Source of the DNA: Ophioderma brevispina
Lineage: Eukaryota > Echinodermata > Ophiuroidea > Amphilepidida > Ophiodermatidae
Assembly: GCA_023653785.1 (NCBI GenBank)
Contig: JAMKCH010043936.1
Span: 1 to 64,000 of the forward strand
Length of the DNA: 64,000 nt
Direction of reading: 5' to 3'
Made by a program: the position numbers and the translations under genes. The notes under the pieces were generated by a model that saw only the letters and a program-made list of their open reading frames with translations, had not been told where the DNA came from and made no database searches. Shown here one piece after another: positions 46,105 through 58,145 of this stretch (positions are counted from its first letter, which is position 1; each line of letters starts with the position of its first letter).

Positions 46105-47219
46105 CATTGAGTATCTTATCGTACTTAGTTGAAAAAGTAGACAAATTGGTTAATGCTCGGTCTATAATCTCAATCTTGGTCGTTTAATGTATCCAATTAA
46201 AAGCAGTGGTTTGATATACAATTGGTAGGCCTTTGTAAAATTAAAGCATCTCCAGGAATTTCCCCCTAGACCCCAGCACCTCAGGTTTTTTGAATGAGGA
46301 TATGCGCCCTCAGTTTATTGGGTACGCTTCCTTTGCTTTGTACATGATTAAATGAGGGCCGTCAGCTTGCTCTACTGTTCTTGAAGAAGACTGGCTGAAC
46401 CCAGGCCTTGGTCAAAAATTGTCAAGGTGACGTTCCGACAAAAGCGAAAGTGTTGATTAAAGCCTTCAAGATCTATCAATCAAAATGGAGTTAAAAGTGT
46501 AGATAAAGTTTGTAACACCTCTGGATCCAAGATATTTTTGTTTAATACATAAGGCGTGGAATTTAAGATCCCAAGAAAAATTATGAGTAAAAGTATTCAC
46601 CGTTGTGTGATTGTTTTGTTTCTTTTTCCATCAGTTAGGATATAACTATTTTAAAAGGGTTAGGTTGCATATTACAAAGCTTAGGGTGAAATATTTGGCT
46701 TACAATTGGTTAGAAGACCAATGTTTCAAAGGGGAGCTTAAGACATGCAAGTGCGTGCTGATATATAAAGGTAAAAATTATTCAAATGGCAAACCCCCCC
46801 CACACACTGCCAATATATTACTTTTGACTGCCCTCAAATGATCATGACTTCAGAACGACATCACTGGCAAGAACTACCAAATCTACATTTGGCAAGCTCT
46901 AATGACATTATTTTTGCAACAACCGAAAATAAAGATATGCATCATTGGGGACTTGAAAACTACGCCAAAAAACACCATGATATTGGCAACATACAACCAT
47001 GTGACTGATCTTTTAGTGAGACCTCTCAGGATTTCTAACTTGAGGACTCTCAGTCTAAAATTAATATTTTTATTTGTTTTATTTATTATTTATTATTATT
47101 TATTTCAGACTTCTTAAAAGTAGCTCAATCAGTGATCCAGACATGCTTTCCATAAGGACCATCTGAAAAAAATCTGTATTAGTAATTATTATCTTAATAC
47201 ATCCCCCTTTTTCTAATAG

Positions 47220-47340
47220 TCAGAGGTCTGGAAGGTGCGCAAGCGCCCCTCCTGTATAAATGGCGACTGGTGTTGAGTATATCCAAGCATTAAGTGTTTG
47301 TTTGTGTTACCCTGGTGTAATGGCACCAACTGTGAAATAG
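47220..47340 (+). CDS. EGF-like exon (frame disturbed)
   Basis: The acceptor CCTTTTTCTAATAG ends at 47219 and the donor GTAGGT starts at 47341. It contains C-A-S-A-P, CINGD, an E-Y-I-Q-A loop, CLCY-P and a final NGTNCEI. The order and spacing are those of an EGF module. Extra bases near the start and in the CCCCTCCTGT run lengthen it to 121 bases. The end is especially clear and matches the closing words of the other EGF exons. Confidence 0.78.
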
Positions 47341-48054
47341 GTAGGTTGCACGAGGTTGTTTTACAAGTTCGTCTGGTTTCAGCATTTACGTTATAAAAGC
47401 AATTCTCAGAAAAAAAAGGGAAGTCCCAACATGGATTGTGTAAGCAAATCAAAACGTGATGTTAAAACGAATTACTAAAATGATGCAGAAGAAAATCTGT
47501 TATTTTCATCAATAATAGAAATGGTTTGTCAATCTTACACAACAAGCACAGTCTGTTAAAAAGACCACAGTGTCACGGTTAATTCTGGAAAGACTTGCGT
47601 CAAATAAGACAGACAGGATTGGCGACAACTGTGGCACCTGATGATAAGGATTGAGGGTCTTTATACGTACAACTCAGGATCCCCTATGCGCAAGGAATTA
47701 GGGTCAAGATCAGTGTAATTGATCTAATGGATGCTGCGATGAAAAGGCGCGACAGGTTAATAATTTATTGGTATTTTTGTTTATCTGCCTTTTTGTTTAC
47801 TATGCATTTGCGATGTGTTAGTTCAGGACAATAGTTTAAATTAATAAATGAGATTCACTTTTAAATTGCACTTGGGTTTGATTGTGCGTACTCACAATGC
47901 GGTACATGTAAAAGGTAAAGGGGACGGAACCTGCTTACACAGGAAACGGAGTGCCCATCTCTCTTTCGAAGCGATTGTGCCCGACTTTTGCTGAAGGGAG
48001 ATCACACCACATCTCCGCTACAGCGATGGTCTGTTTCCCTTCCCAAATTGAATA

Positions 48055-48200
48055 ATGGCAGGAGCCATAGTCCGGGCTCCCTAGACGACAACGGAATAAA
48101 GCGTGAAAAAACTAAGGTTGCGTGAAGAGTCAACTGAATCGGAGTGCCATATTCTTCACCGTTGTAGGCGGATGTGAGTCCGGAGAATATTATTCCGGCC
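48055..48200. repeat. Dispersed repeat family, copy 3
   Basis: It matches 12965-13110: GGAGCCATAGTCCGGGCTCC, ACGGAATAAAGCGTGAAA, GAGTCAACTGA and a G.CGGA.T..GAGT.CG ending. Same orientation. Confidence 0.7.
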
Positions 48201-48897
48201 TCACGTGTTACCCATAAATACACCTGGGTGTGGGTCGGCGATGGGATCCACTGGACAACACGTGCCTTGAGTAAATTGTAAATTAATGGGAAAAAAACTA
48301 TAGATAAAATCCAATTGGCAGGTCCTAACGTACCTTTAATGGAGTTGTTAGAAATAAAGAGCGAAGTTGTAATCCCACCCAACTAACCATTTACAGGTAT
48401 CTGGGAGTGAGTAATCACTTTTATTGTTAAACTATTATGGGGAATATAACATCAATCATCAATAATATCAAGTTTCATTTTATTTCAAGAAAGGCGATCT
48501 TGTCACGTTTCGATTTGTACAAAACGTGCGGCGATTGCCATCTTTGATTTTAATCTTATCTTGGCACAAACAGAGGGCGTGCGGCTGCACCCACTCGTTT
48601 GTTTTAACGTGTCCAGGTTGTGCTCAGTTATGGCGCTCTTCAGTATTTCGTAGTCTTGCAAAGAAGCCTTCGCAATATTGATTTATGAGACAAATAACTT
48701 AACAAGGTTACAATTAAAGTGACAGGAGGAGATTTTTTTAGGATACGAATTTCTCTCAAATTGCACAAGATCGATTGTAGACCACCTACCAAGAACGTTA
48801 CGAAGGTTTATTGGACAAGAAGTACAAAAGAAAACAGCAAACCTTGTTTTGAACTTGCCTGACTATCGTAATTGTCCCCATAGAATACCGTGCTTTG

Positions 48898-48923
48898 ACT
48901 TTCTGTCGTGCACGACAGAAAGT
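48898..48923. repeat. Perfect 26-base palindrome
   Basis: ACTTTCTGTCGTG is followed at once by its exact reverse complement. There is no spacer. Confidence 0.9.
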
Positions 48924-48939
48924 ACTAAATCATCATATT

Positions 48940-49080
48940 ATTACATAAAGACGGCGTATTCGGCTTATTCACTTCAGGTATGATCTAATACATTGGAAAG
49001 CATTCCAAATATGCAAAAAACCCGGGTTCGAAAAAAATTGGGGGCGCTTCTTTCTGGAAATCTCCTCATGTCTCTTTAAA
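48940..49080. repeat. Dispersed repeat family, decayed copy
   Basis: A GGCGCTTCT.T.TGGAAATCTC word followed by GTC(T)CTTTAA matches the end of the copies at 13267-13305 and 27896-27933. The upstream part is weak. Confidence 0.5.
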
Positions 49081-50314
49081 GATGCATTTCCTGAACCCAG
49101 CACCTTTACTTTATTATGATTCATTAGATATCCTCGAGAAATTTTGATGTGTTTTTATGTTAAATCACGGTGGCAAACAGGACATTGTTGGTTTTTTTTT
49201 TTACAAAATTACAAAATTTCTTCTGTAATGCTCGCGGTATTCCCAGGAAAATTTCAGTAACTTAAAAGCTTTTAAGAAATCGGCGAACAAAAGTTAAAGG
49301 AATGACCTTGAATAATTTCAACTCGATCGAATTGAGTAAAGACCGATATGTGCCTTAACATTGTATCTGTTATTGTATTTTGTATAACAGAGGTCGAATT
49401 TTATTTGGTCACAAGCAACTTTGGTTGCCAACTAATTAGTTTATCTACCAAGTTTGCCTTATGCATAGAAGCATTTCACATCCTGATTAACAATACCAAA
49501 TAGTGCCAGACGTTGAGCTGTTTGAAGAGGGCGTCAACATAATTCTGTGACAGCTATTAATACTCCCATTTTAAACCATGTCCAACGCGGGGATGTCCAA
49601 AGCCTCACCGCGAGTTATGGTTATGCCGTCTGTTTCCTTAGAATTAAAGATTAGGCCCACGACTTTTAATAATCCCCACACCCAAAGTTCCACTTGTTGG
49701 ATTTGCAGTTTTTATAAAATGTGCATTTATAGGTCACATAACAAGTTCAATTAGTTTTCCCTTTAATTTTAAATTATTAAGTATAATTTCAACTTTTATG
49801 ACAGAGCCATTGTGACTTAATCAACAACTACAGTCACTTTCATGTGTTTTTGTAGTTATTGTAGGGGGTCTTACCCACATGAAACCTTACCGGTTTACTG
49901 ATGCTGCTGAAAGTTACTGGCATTAAATAGTTTTCGTGAAACAATACTATTTAAGTGCCAGTTTAGTAAAAAAAAAAATAGAAAAAAGCCATCCCTCCTC
50001 ACATTAGAAGGACAGTGCTACGAAAAACTAATAATTAATTTTAAGTGTTTAGCTATATGTTTCTGTGCGACAGCTTTCAGTCATACCAAAAGTTCGACGA
50101 ATGAATTGTGGGACGAGGCTAAAGCCCTCACAAAAGTTCTTGAATTTTCTAAATATAATGACTCCTTCCAAATGCCTGGAAGTATCACGTGCCTTGTGAA
50201 TTATTCCAAAGATGCGTTTCTTAAAGAAACGTCTTAAATATCAGAACATAAAGCCTCACTGGATTTTTTTAAAAATAACCCTTTGAATTTCATTTTATTT
50301 GCTTTATTCAACAG

Positions 50315-50428
50315 CCATTGATGAATGTGCAAGCCAACCGTGCCAAAATGGGGCCCGGTGCGTAGATCAACACAACGGCCACCTGTGTGTATGTCCTACT
50401 GGTTTTACCGGGCGTTATTGTGAACAAG
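50315..50428 (+). CDS. EGF-like exon, intact
   Basis: The acceptor TTTATTCAACAG ends at 50314 and the donor GTATAA starts at 50429. This 114-base exon is entirely open and reads I-D-E-CASQPCQNGARC, then V-D-Q-H-N-G-H-L-CVCPTGF and G-R-Y-CEQ. All six cysteines are in place. C-x-S-x-P-C gives an O-glucose site; the O-fucose position is arginine, so that site is absent. It starts at codon position 2 and ends at codon position 1, which defines the phase 1-1 rule for the gene. It is the last EGF module before the stalk exon, and nothing in it is broken. Confidence 0.93.
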
Positions 50429-52695
50429 GTATAACAAATTCGTAAAATTATGTTGCAAGACGTTTATGCAACATTATTCATTATTATCAATCATGATATT
50501 TTAAGGATCCATCAACTTTTATCGATGACATTGATTACAGATTAAATTGTTAAATTATGTTAGAAGTCCTTTATGCAACATTATTCTTAGTTTCCGCCAA
50601 ATATTCGTCACATCCTTGTGGCACATTATGGACCTGAGTAGAACCCCCATAATTATCTAAAAATAAATTTAAACAATTTATTATTAGAAATAATTAGATG
50701 TGACATTTTTGTTTGTAATACGGCACTTAATAAATTTACCATTCTAAACAAGCTTGCCTTAAAAATAAAATTAGCTAGCACCCACTGCTTACGTTCGATA
50801 CGACCTTCAGTGTTGGAGATTAGTGAAGAGAGTCACACTTAACCTAAACCATGTATTTGATTTAAAAAAAATGGTATTATACGGAATATTTTGATGTCAG
50901 AAGAAATAAGTTAGGATTGTTAGAAAGTCATGCATGCTTGTGTTTTATCGGATATTATTTAATGTTAAAGACTAATTCCCTATTGATCAAAGTTTACTTT
51001 GAACTTCGGTGACCCTCACGGAATTAACATAGGATATCTTCTGGTTCAAATTAAATTATCCGTGGAAGTCTATCTTTTGCGACTGTCAGGAACGTGTGCA
51101 GCTTGCCTGTAACATCCGGGAACAATACCTTGCTGGTAACTTTAAAGGAAACGCCCAGTAAAAAAAAAAAACCTTGATGGGCTCAAAATGAAGCATATTC
51201 GCCACGTGATTTTGTTTGTTTTTTAGCCATTTTCTAAATGGGAGTCCCGTTTAGTTAATGGGAACTCACGTGGTTCCCCCATATGTTTTCTGTTTGTTTA
51301 TTGGACACCTTAATTGTTGAAAAGCGACCGATCTGGTTGACTTACAATAGCTTCGAGTGTGACTGAAAAAGGAGACCAATGGTGTTAGAGTCAGGGTCAC
51401 TGGTACTTGAATGTTGCAACTTAAAATTTGATTTGTTGTGACAAAGTTATGACCAGACTACTCTTGCATAACCTTCGACATTAAGTTCACTAACATACTT
51501 TAGAGAAATTCAGAGTCATAACTATTATGTGACTTGCGATTTTCGTAATAATTGGATTGATCAGGATCAATACTGCATTGATCTTTTAAAGGTGTTATTC
51601 CAAAGATTTTACGTACATCATTGTGGTTGAATGCAGAATAAACATTAATTACTGAATGATAGTTACACATTTTATGTATTTCGCCAATAATTTCATCATA
51701 CCGATTAACTTTGACTTTGTGTCTGCCTTGAACTACATTTTTTGACATTCATCAATTTGCAATGAATAATTTGCGAACGAAGAACTGACAGTATCCGTGA
51801 CATCAAGATCCGTTTAAAGTTAACAAGGCTATTGAACACATATATTACCTTGTACAATTTCAATTCCCTTGGGTGCTAAAAATCAATCTTAATCAATCCG
51901 AACCGATATTACTTCACCAATCAACAACAGTACCTTGTTTAAAACATGAGTTAAAAACCTGCCTAAGATTTTTTTTAAAGAGTAGAACCTTTTGGTTAAG
52001 CTTAAAACTGAGTATGGGGAGGTCGCCATTTTTAAGGTCGTATATTGCAATCTCATAATTCTGTGATAGGGGACAGACTTGGGGAAGGAGCCTAGAACCG
52101 GAATCTTATAATTGCCAGGTTGAGTCACACACGGGTGACTAGGTCTTCACTACCGGTCTTGTGACTGAAATCCGTTTTAAAACTATATTTAGATCTTCAA
52201 GGGACCCGTATGAAAAGGCAGATTTGTATCTAACACAAATATGTCAATGTGTTGTATACAAATTATGTATAAATTTAATACAAATCTGTGTTTGTATAAT
52301 TATTTTTAATGCTAAAACAAACAAATATCGTCATAGTGTCGCTGTGTTTATCCATACCTGCGGGTAATATATGATTACCAGTATGCAGACCCACACCCAG
52401 GGGAAAGAGGTGCGGGGAGTGCAACCAAACACCAGAAAATCATCCGAATAAAGAACTTGTCCTCTTTGTTTAAGTAAATGATGCAAAGTGATTAACAAAA
52501 CATGTGCACCAAATGGTTTCAATTTAAGTTTTGATTTCGAAAGTCTAATTATTAGGAGGAGATATGCCTCTCAGATACCGCCTGCGCCTCACCCCTCAAA
52601 TAGATCAACGTACAGGCCTTCTAGAGTAAGATAAGAAATTTAAATATCTTATTTATCTTAGCGTTAAATATCTTATGTTTTAATCTCTTTTCAAG
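50429..52695. other. Last intron, no feature seen
   Basis: AT-rich. Short frames at 51500-51748 (minus) and 51873-52128 (both strands) have no motif. The final 40 bases supply a pyrimidine-rich tract before the terminal exon acceptor. Confidence 0.5.
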
Positions 52696-53450
52696 CAATA
52701 CCAACAACAAAAGCAACAACAAAAGCGCCAACAACAACAAAGGCAACAACTACAAAGGTTGCGACTACAAAAGCTTCAACTACGAAGCCTGTCACTACAA
52801 GAACTGCGACAAAACTACCACCTAAAGCGCCAACTGAAGCGCAACAGCAAATTGTTACAGAGGACTGGGTACCAAGTGAGTTTGAGGAATCCTCCCTTCC
52901 GGATACAGAATACTCCGGTAGTTCCTTTGACGATACCGAGCCAGATGGTGAGGGCGGGGACCCCGATACTGGCGGGGCTGTAGTTGTACCAGAAACGAGC
53001 ACATCTAACCAACAAACCTCAGAAAACCGGGCAACCAGCAATGTAATCTCCACCATCAACAATGTTGCTACTAATCGAGCAAAACCAGGGTCCACATCGA
53101 ATTCAAACAAAAATGAAGTGACAATTTTACAAACTCTACCTGTTTCTAAAACGCCTGGGAAAACACACGACACGACCTCCAGAGGGAGTGGTAATGGGTC
53201 ACATGACAATCTGCATGCGCCGCAGCAGGTTGCCCCAATAGGCCACATCATAGCAATCGTCGTTGGGGCAGTCTTTGTTATCACCATTTTAGCCTTTCTG
53301 ATTATTCTTGTTGTCCGGCAGAAAAAGAAGGCGCGTCTTGGCAGATATGAACATTTTAGCATGGACTTCAAACAAGACCCTGTAGCATGGAAAGATCTAG
53401 ACAATCGTTCAGATGATACAGATCCCGATTTAGCTGTAGCCAAAATGTAA
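52696..53450 (+). CDS. Terminal exon: Thr-rich stalk, transmembrane helix and cytoplasmic tail
   Basis: The acceptor AATCTCTTTTCAAG ends at 52695. The frame is open for 251 residues counting the split first alanine, to TAA at 53448-53450, and takes phase 1 from the previous EGF exon. Residues 1-45 are T/K/A repeats from ACA/ACT and AAA codons, a mucin-like O-glycosylated stalk. Residues 55-93 are acidic, and 100-180 are Ser/Thr/Asn-rich with an NGS sequon near 168. A hydrophobic helix, IGHIIAIVVGAVFVITILAF and onward, spans about 182-207, followed by RQKKKARLGR as stop-transfer. The 44-residue tail has YEHF, WKDL and an acidic DDTDPD cluster. The topology is type I. I recognise no named homologue. 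There is no indel in 755 bases, unlike most upstream exons. Confidence 0.93.
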
Positions 53451-53722
53451 TATTTTATTTTTTATTAAAAATATGTATTTTTGTGGACCAATCAGGTGCC
53501 TTAAGATTTATGAATAGTTCTATTTTCATATTTTTTCTGTACATTAACTATTCATATTCATACACCGGATTGTCTTTCTTTATAAGATTTTCGTGTAAAT
53601 ATTATTCAGTATCTTAGGAAGATTATTGTTGTTTTTATCTAGGAATTGGCTGGAAACAATAGATGAAAATTAGGAGAGTACGAGAAGAATTGATATTGAT
53701 GTAGATATGTTTACAGTTTATG

Positions 53723-53796
53723 AATAAAGAATATCCGTGAATTATCAGTGAAAGAAGTAAAACTCGGCATTGTGTTGTTTCAATTTGTAAAATAAA
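53723..53796 (+). promoter_or_regulatory. Poly(A) signals of the EGF/ShKT gene
   Basis: AATAAA occurs at 53723-53728 and again at 53791-53796, giving a 3' UTR of about 290-360 bases after the stop at 53450. The UTR is AT-rich with no other feature. A further AATAAA near 54061 is less likely to be used. Confidence 0.7.
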
Positions 53797-54119
53797 ACCA
53801 ATATCAACAATTCAAACAGTTCTCTTCGGTTTTCATTGATATATGTTACAAAAATTCAGTATAAAAGATAGTGAAAAGCAAAGTCAAGCTCTTCTGGTTT
53901 TCCTAACTCGAATTTTATGTCAAATAAATGCTGAATTATTTATAAGCATTTTACATACGACATACGATTGGGTCTTCATTACTGCTACTTCTAATCATAC
54001 ATAGCGCAAATTGGGGTTGACGAAAGCAAAAGGAATGGAATGATTGTAAATATTTATTAAGAAATAAAGTACTGTGTACATTGGTAATGATGACAATGAT
54101 ATCAATGTGAAAGACTGTA

Positions 54120-54265
54120 TAGGGCCCTTGTGCAGGAGGTCCATCGGTTAACTTGGCCACACCTCTCCGGAGGAACAACTCAAGCATGCAGAGAATACAA
54201 AAGAATCACCTGCAGAAATTTTCAGGTGAACCAGGTGCATGTACTGTATTCTCTACATTCTTGGG
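54120..54265. repeat. Dispersed ~145-base repeat, copy 2
   Basis: Partner of 32505-32650, same orientation. It lies about 330 bases beyond the poly(A) signals of the EGF/ShKT gene. Confidence 0.7.
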
Positions 54266-55762
54266 TGATCTGGAGGACAACAAAAGTCTATTCAACCTAG
54301 TTTACCTTCCGTTAAAGGACCCTATAGATATGTTTTATATAATTCGGCTTGATTACAATCGGAGTATAACAATGATGATAGATTGTAATGAGTAGAATAA
54401 TATAGTGTATAGAATAATGGTTGTGAAAATGTATGATTTTTATGTAATTGAACATTTCGAATGACCATAAATTCGCACAGAAATGCACTTGCAGTCATTT
54501 TGAATGTATTTTAAATGTGACACATTATATTGTTCGATATCGTAAAATGTTTGTTGAGTGTAAACTTTGATCTGATGATTTAGAACACATCGATGGGTCA
54601 GTGCAACAAAGAGGTAATTAAATTTTATCCAATTTTATATTTTATATATCGCTAAACGCTTGGGCCCTGGGGAGCTAAGTTTTGTTAACTAACGAGTTAT
54701 TTCAGATGGATTGAGGTTTTACTTGCCGTCTGGTGTACTGGAAAGCTCTGCACTACTACATATTCAAGTACATCCAAGATCTCTTTCGACATGGTGATTC
54801 AACGTTTGGTTTACTATCACAACATAAATTACTAGATTTTAGAGAAGTGACTGCTTTGAACCCACTACATACACAAGAAGCGTATTTCATGCTTTTATAT
54901 CATGTTTAATTTTGTATTTTTGGTTCCAACACAAACCACTAAGTATTAAGGTGTGATATATCATTCTTCGACATCGAAAATGTTTCTTTTGATGATTAGA
55001 ACGTCTACTAATATTGCGCTCCTTGAATTTCAGCCATGTTCCGGGTGTATTTTTGGTTAAACCATTGTCAAACATATTTTCAAATTGTCATGGAATGTGT
55101 GCTTTATGTGTTTATGAAGTTAATCGTTGTATCTTAGCATTCGCATACCCACTGCGTTGTAATTCTGTCCATTTTGGGACAGAATAACATAATTTTATCG
55201 AATTTCGAGAATTGAACTGTACTTAATATTAATACGCGTAATTAGGTTTCAGAAAATATAAAAATCTAAATTTTCTGAATGTAAATCGGGGCTCTTTCAA
55301 ACGTTATCGATACTTTAGTGGATAAAGGGATCCATGAACCCAATATTTGGTTTTTTCTCCTGCGATCTCGTTCCAACGGAATTTTGTGGTGGCTCTGACT
55401 ATATTTTTAGTCGCCTATTTTCTTTTGAAACAACACATTTATGAAATCTTCTGACTGTTAATTAAAAGACGCTGAACTGAATCCAAAGAACCCCCCCCGC
55501 CGTCCACTGGCAACGGACTGTCGGTGAAAAAATTAAATTACAAAAATGCAACCATAAATTTTTTTAGTGAGGGGCATAGCCTGCATATATATGATAAGTC
55601 GTAGTACTAACCACTTCCAAAATACATACTCTGTTTTTATCTCTGTATGAATTGTTCTTCTGCATCAAATACCGATAGTTAAAGGTTTCACCCACATTTT
55701 GCGAAACCATGCCCCTAACTTGACCCGTATAAAATTCCAAGTCACTAGGTTTAAGACCATGT

Positions 55763-55811
<49 letters not shown>

Positions 55812-57700
55812 GAATTAATTAATCAGATATTCCTTTGGCTAAGTGGTTTTACGAGGTGGGGTCCATGGAACCACAACTTTCCCTATCTGGGCGTACTGCA
55901 CCCGCGTCCATAAAGTGATAATATAAAATCAACAATAAAACATTAATTTAAATTAATTTGATGACTCATAAAGAATAATTTGGAAAATATGGAGTCTTTT
56001 AACTTACATTATTACAGAGTACCTCTTTACTTGGGTGGTCGTCCAAATGACCTAAAAAGCTCCTAAATATCCGCTAGGATGTGCCTATTTTGCTTTTCAT
56101 TTCACACACCTGGCAGTCCAATTTTAAACTTTAGCTTTACAGTTAATACTTAAATAATTTGGGTTACAGATTGAGTTTATCATCTCATCAAACTTATTTA
56201 TTTTTCATGTTAATAAAATTCTTGACTTGAACGCTTAAGAGTGGAAGTTGACAATGAGTCACCATAAGATTCACATGCTGGAGCTATAGAGGCGAACTTT
56301 CCAAATAGGTTCATATTTTTAAAATAACAAAGAGTTGTATGAATTTTCTTTTTCTTTCCCGTGGAAAGAAGAGGATCATATAAAGTATTTACTTTTGAGA
56401 TAATTTGATACTATAAAACGAGATTTTAATTACATGTACACTCATAGTGTGTGTCTATTGTGTATTTTAGTATTAGAATTATAATCGGACTGTGTTTACA
56501 ACCAAATTTTATCATTGTATAAATATGTATTCTGTAGTCTGTTTACAGACTGGAGGTTAATAACAAATCAGAATATTGTTTATCAAGGGAAAGGGAATAT
56601 GAAGGGTTGTTGTTGTTGTTGCTTTTTACTTGTGTGTTTTGTAGTTTAAAATTTTTGTTCTGACATATTTTTTAAAAAATCAAGATTTTTCAGCCTTCTA
56701 TGTTGGCTCGTTAAGTCCAAATATAGAGCAAAATATGTTAAATATGAACGCCATAGTTGGAACTCCAAAATGGCCCGTCAAACGGATGGGTTTAAATGGG
56801 TAGCACAAATTTTTGATTTGGATTTCATGTACCATTGGTCGCATTTAATACCAAAGATCTCCATCTTATAGCTACAAAATCCAACATCTCACACATCAAT
56901 TATCCGCTTAAATAGGCAAGTTCTTGTTGTATTGGACCTAATTACCAAACAGTTAACGACATCATACACAAAGCAAAGATGATTTCAATCATAAACAGCA
57001 ACAAATGACAATGTTTTTCCCTTAAGTGAACATCACCGTTTCGTTCGTCGACCAGGCTATAGATTTGGATTGCTTAACAACATTGCTTGTGACACGATTT
57101 TATGAACATGGACTCGGTTTCGGTTGCGGCTTCGCCTTTCTCGTTTCGGACCTGATCAACGCATTAAAAGTCGAGTATTCGGCCCAGACGAGGGCCGAGT
57201 CCGCCAAAATTTGGTCTTTGCTCTGATGTTCGTATTTTAACTGTCAAAATACTATAAAACCATAGTAATCATCCACGGCAATAGCATAGGCCTAAAGGCA
57301 CGTACAAAAGAACTGACTTTTTGAAATCCTTGCTTGTGGTGGGCTCTGTCGTATCGATTAATGTTTTTTCTTGCCTTTCCAAGACATATCTTAAAATACA
57401 TATTTTAAAAAACAGAGAATGGAACAATGTCAGTTTTTGGTAAATTACAGTGAAAAATAATCCTGCTTCCGTCGTTTCCTCTAGCGTCCGAGCCGTCAGA
57501 AACTGTTTCCTTCATTTTATAACACCAAATAAACAAGCCAACAAACACACGGTATCATCAAACAAACAGGATCATGCGGCCAGGATCATTCAAAGAAACA
57601 ACAAATGGCAGACATCCTAGCCACTCAATCATCACAGGTCTGAAAAAAATTAAGAGAAAAGTGACATTACTGATTGTGTATATGCCCTTTCGGATGTTTA
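54266..57700. other. Intergenic, AT-rich
   Basis: No coding or RNA feature recognised. It has a T run at 55765-55807 and a (TTG)n stretch near 56608. An open frame at 57026-57226 (66 codons) overlaps a GC-richer patch with a GGACTCGG/CCGAGTCC inverted word and is probably repeat-derived. Confidence 0.5.
55765..55807. repeat. Poly-T run (43 bases)
   Basis: Forty-three consecutive T bases. On the minus strand it could be the poly(A) tail of a retroposed sequence, but no AATAAA is obvious close by on that strand. Confidence 0.9.
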
Positions 57701-57704
57701 TACA

Positions 57705-58145
57705 TCACAGTCAGGGGGGGGGTAGGACAGGCCAACCTAACAGTCAACAGAAATTCAAACGGCATCACTCCCGTTGGCTAGTGCTGTTTTCAAGACTTAA
57801 ATGTTAGGAGGGCGCTCTTACGCATATCGACGGTTTTTTCCACCAGACTTGACTAAAGAACTATCCCTGGTCACGAATATTTAAAATCTAAGTGACCGTA
57901 TTGGAAATTACACTATTTTGCAGCGGGGTTAATCCACTAAAAAACCCCCCCGAACGGATTTTGAAGTCAATATTTTTTCTTAATTTATCATGATATTACT
58001 AAATCTTTTAACCAAGGGTAAGATATGATTTTTTAATTCACTGGGCCGAGACTTGCATAGTAAATGCACGTATCCGCAGTTCCCCAAATTACCGTTTGGA
58101 AATCCCCATGCCAAAATCGAGTCAGATCGTGTCCTACCCCCCTGG
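57705..58145. repeat. Dispersed ~440-base repeat, copy 2
   Basis: Partner of 30895-31335, same orientation, about 26.8 kb apart, with the last six recognised EGF exons and the terminal exon between them. Confidence 0.8.

Larger units (their letters stand above)
47341..50314. other. Intron with repeat copies and a palindrome
   Basis: It holds two dispersed repeat pieces (48055-48200 and 48940-49080) and a perfect palindrome (48898-48923). The rest is AT-rich with no coding or RNA feature visible. Confidence 0.5.
1..53800 (+). other. Gene span: multi-EGF / ShKT single-pass membrane protein (5' end outside window)
   Basis: Fifteen exons on the plus strand form one transcription unit. Twelve are EGF-like, two are ShKT and the last is a stalk/transmembrane/tail exon. 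Where reading is clean, exons begin two bases before a codon boundary and end one base into a codon (phase 1-1), so modules can be duplicated or skipped without breaking the frame, and the terminal exon accepts the same phase. No signal peptide or initiator exon is visible, and an EGF exon already appears at 323, so the start lies further left. The predicted product is a type I surface protein that could act as an adhesion molecule or receptor; its ligand is unknown. I do not recognise an orthologue. The exon chain is inferred from order, phase and splice sites, and a transcript would be needed to prove it. Confidence 0.72.

Noticed and set aside
52691..53443. A 250-codon minus-strand open frame, the longest in the window
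   Set aside because: It lies exactly antisense to the terminal exon. Its Val/Ala/Ser richness is the mirror of Thr/Lys codons on the plus strand, where splice site, phase, membrane helix and stop all fit a real exon.
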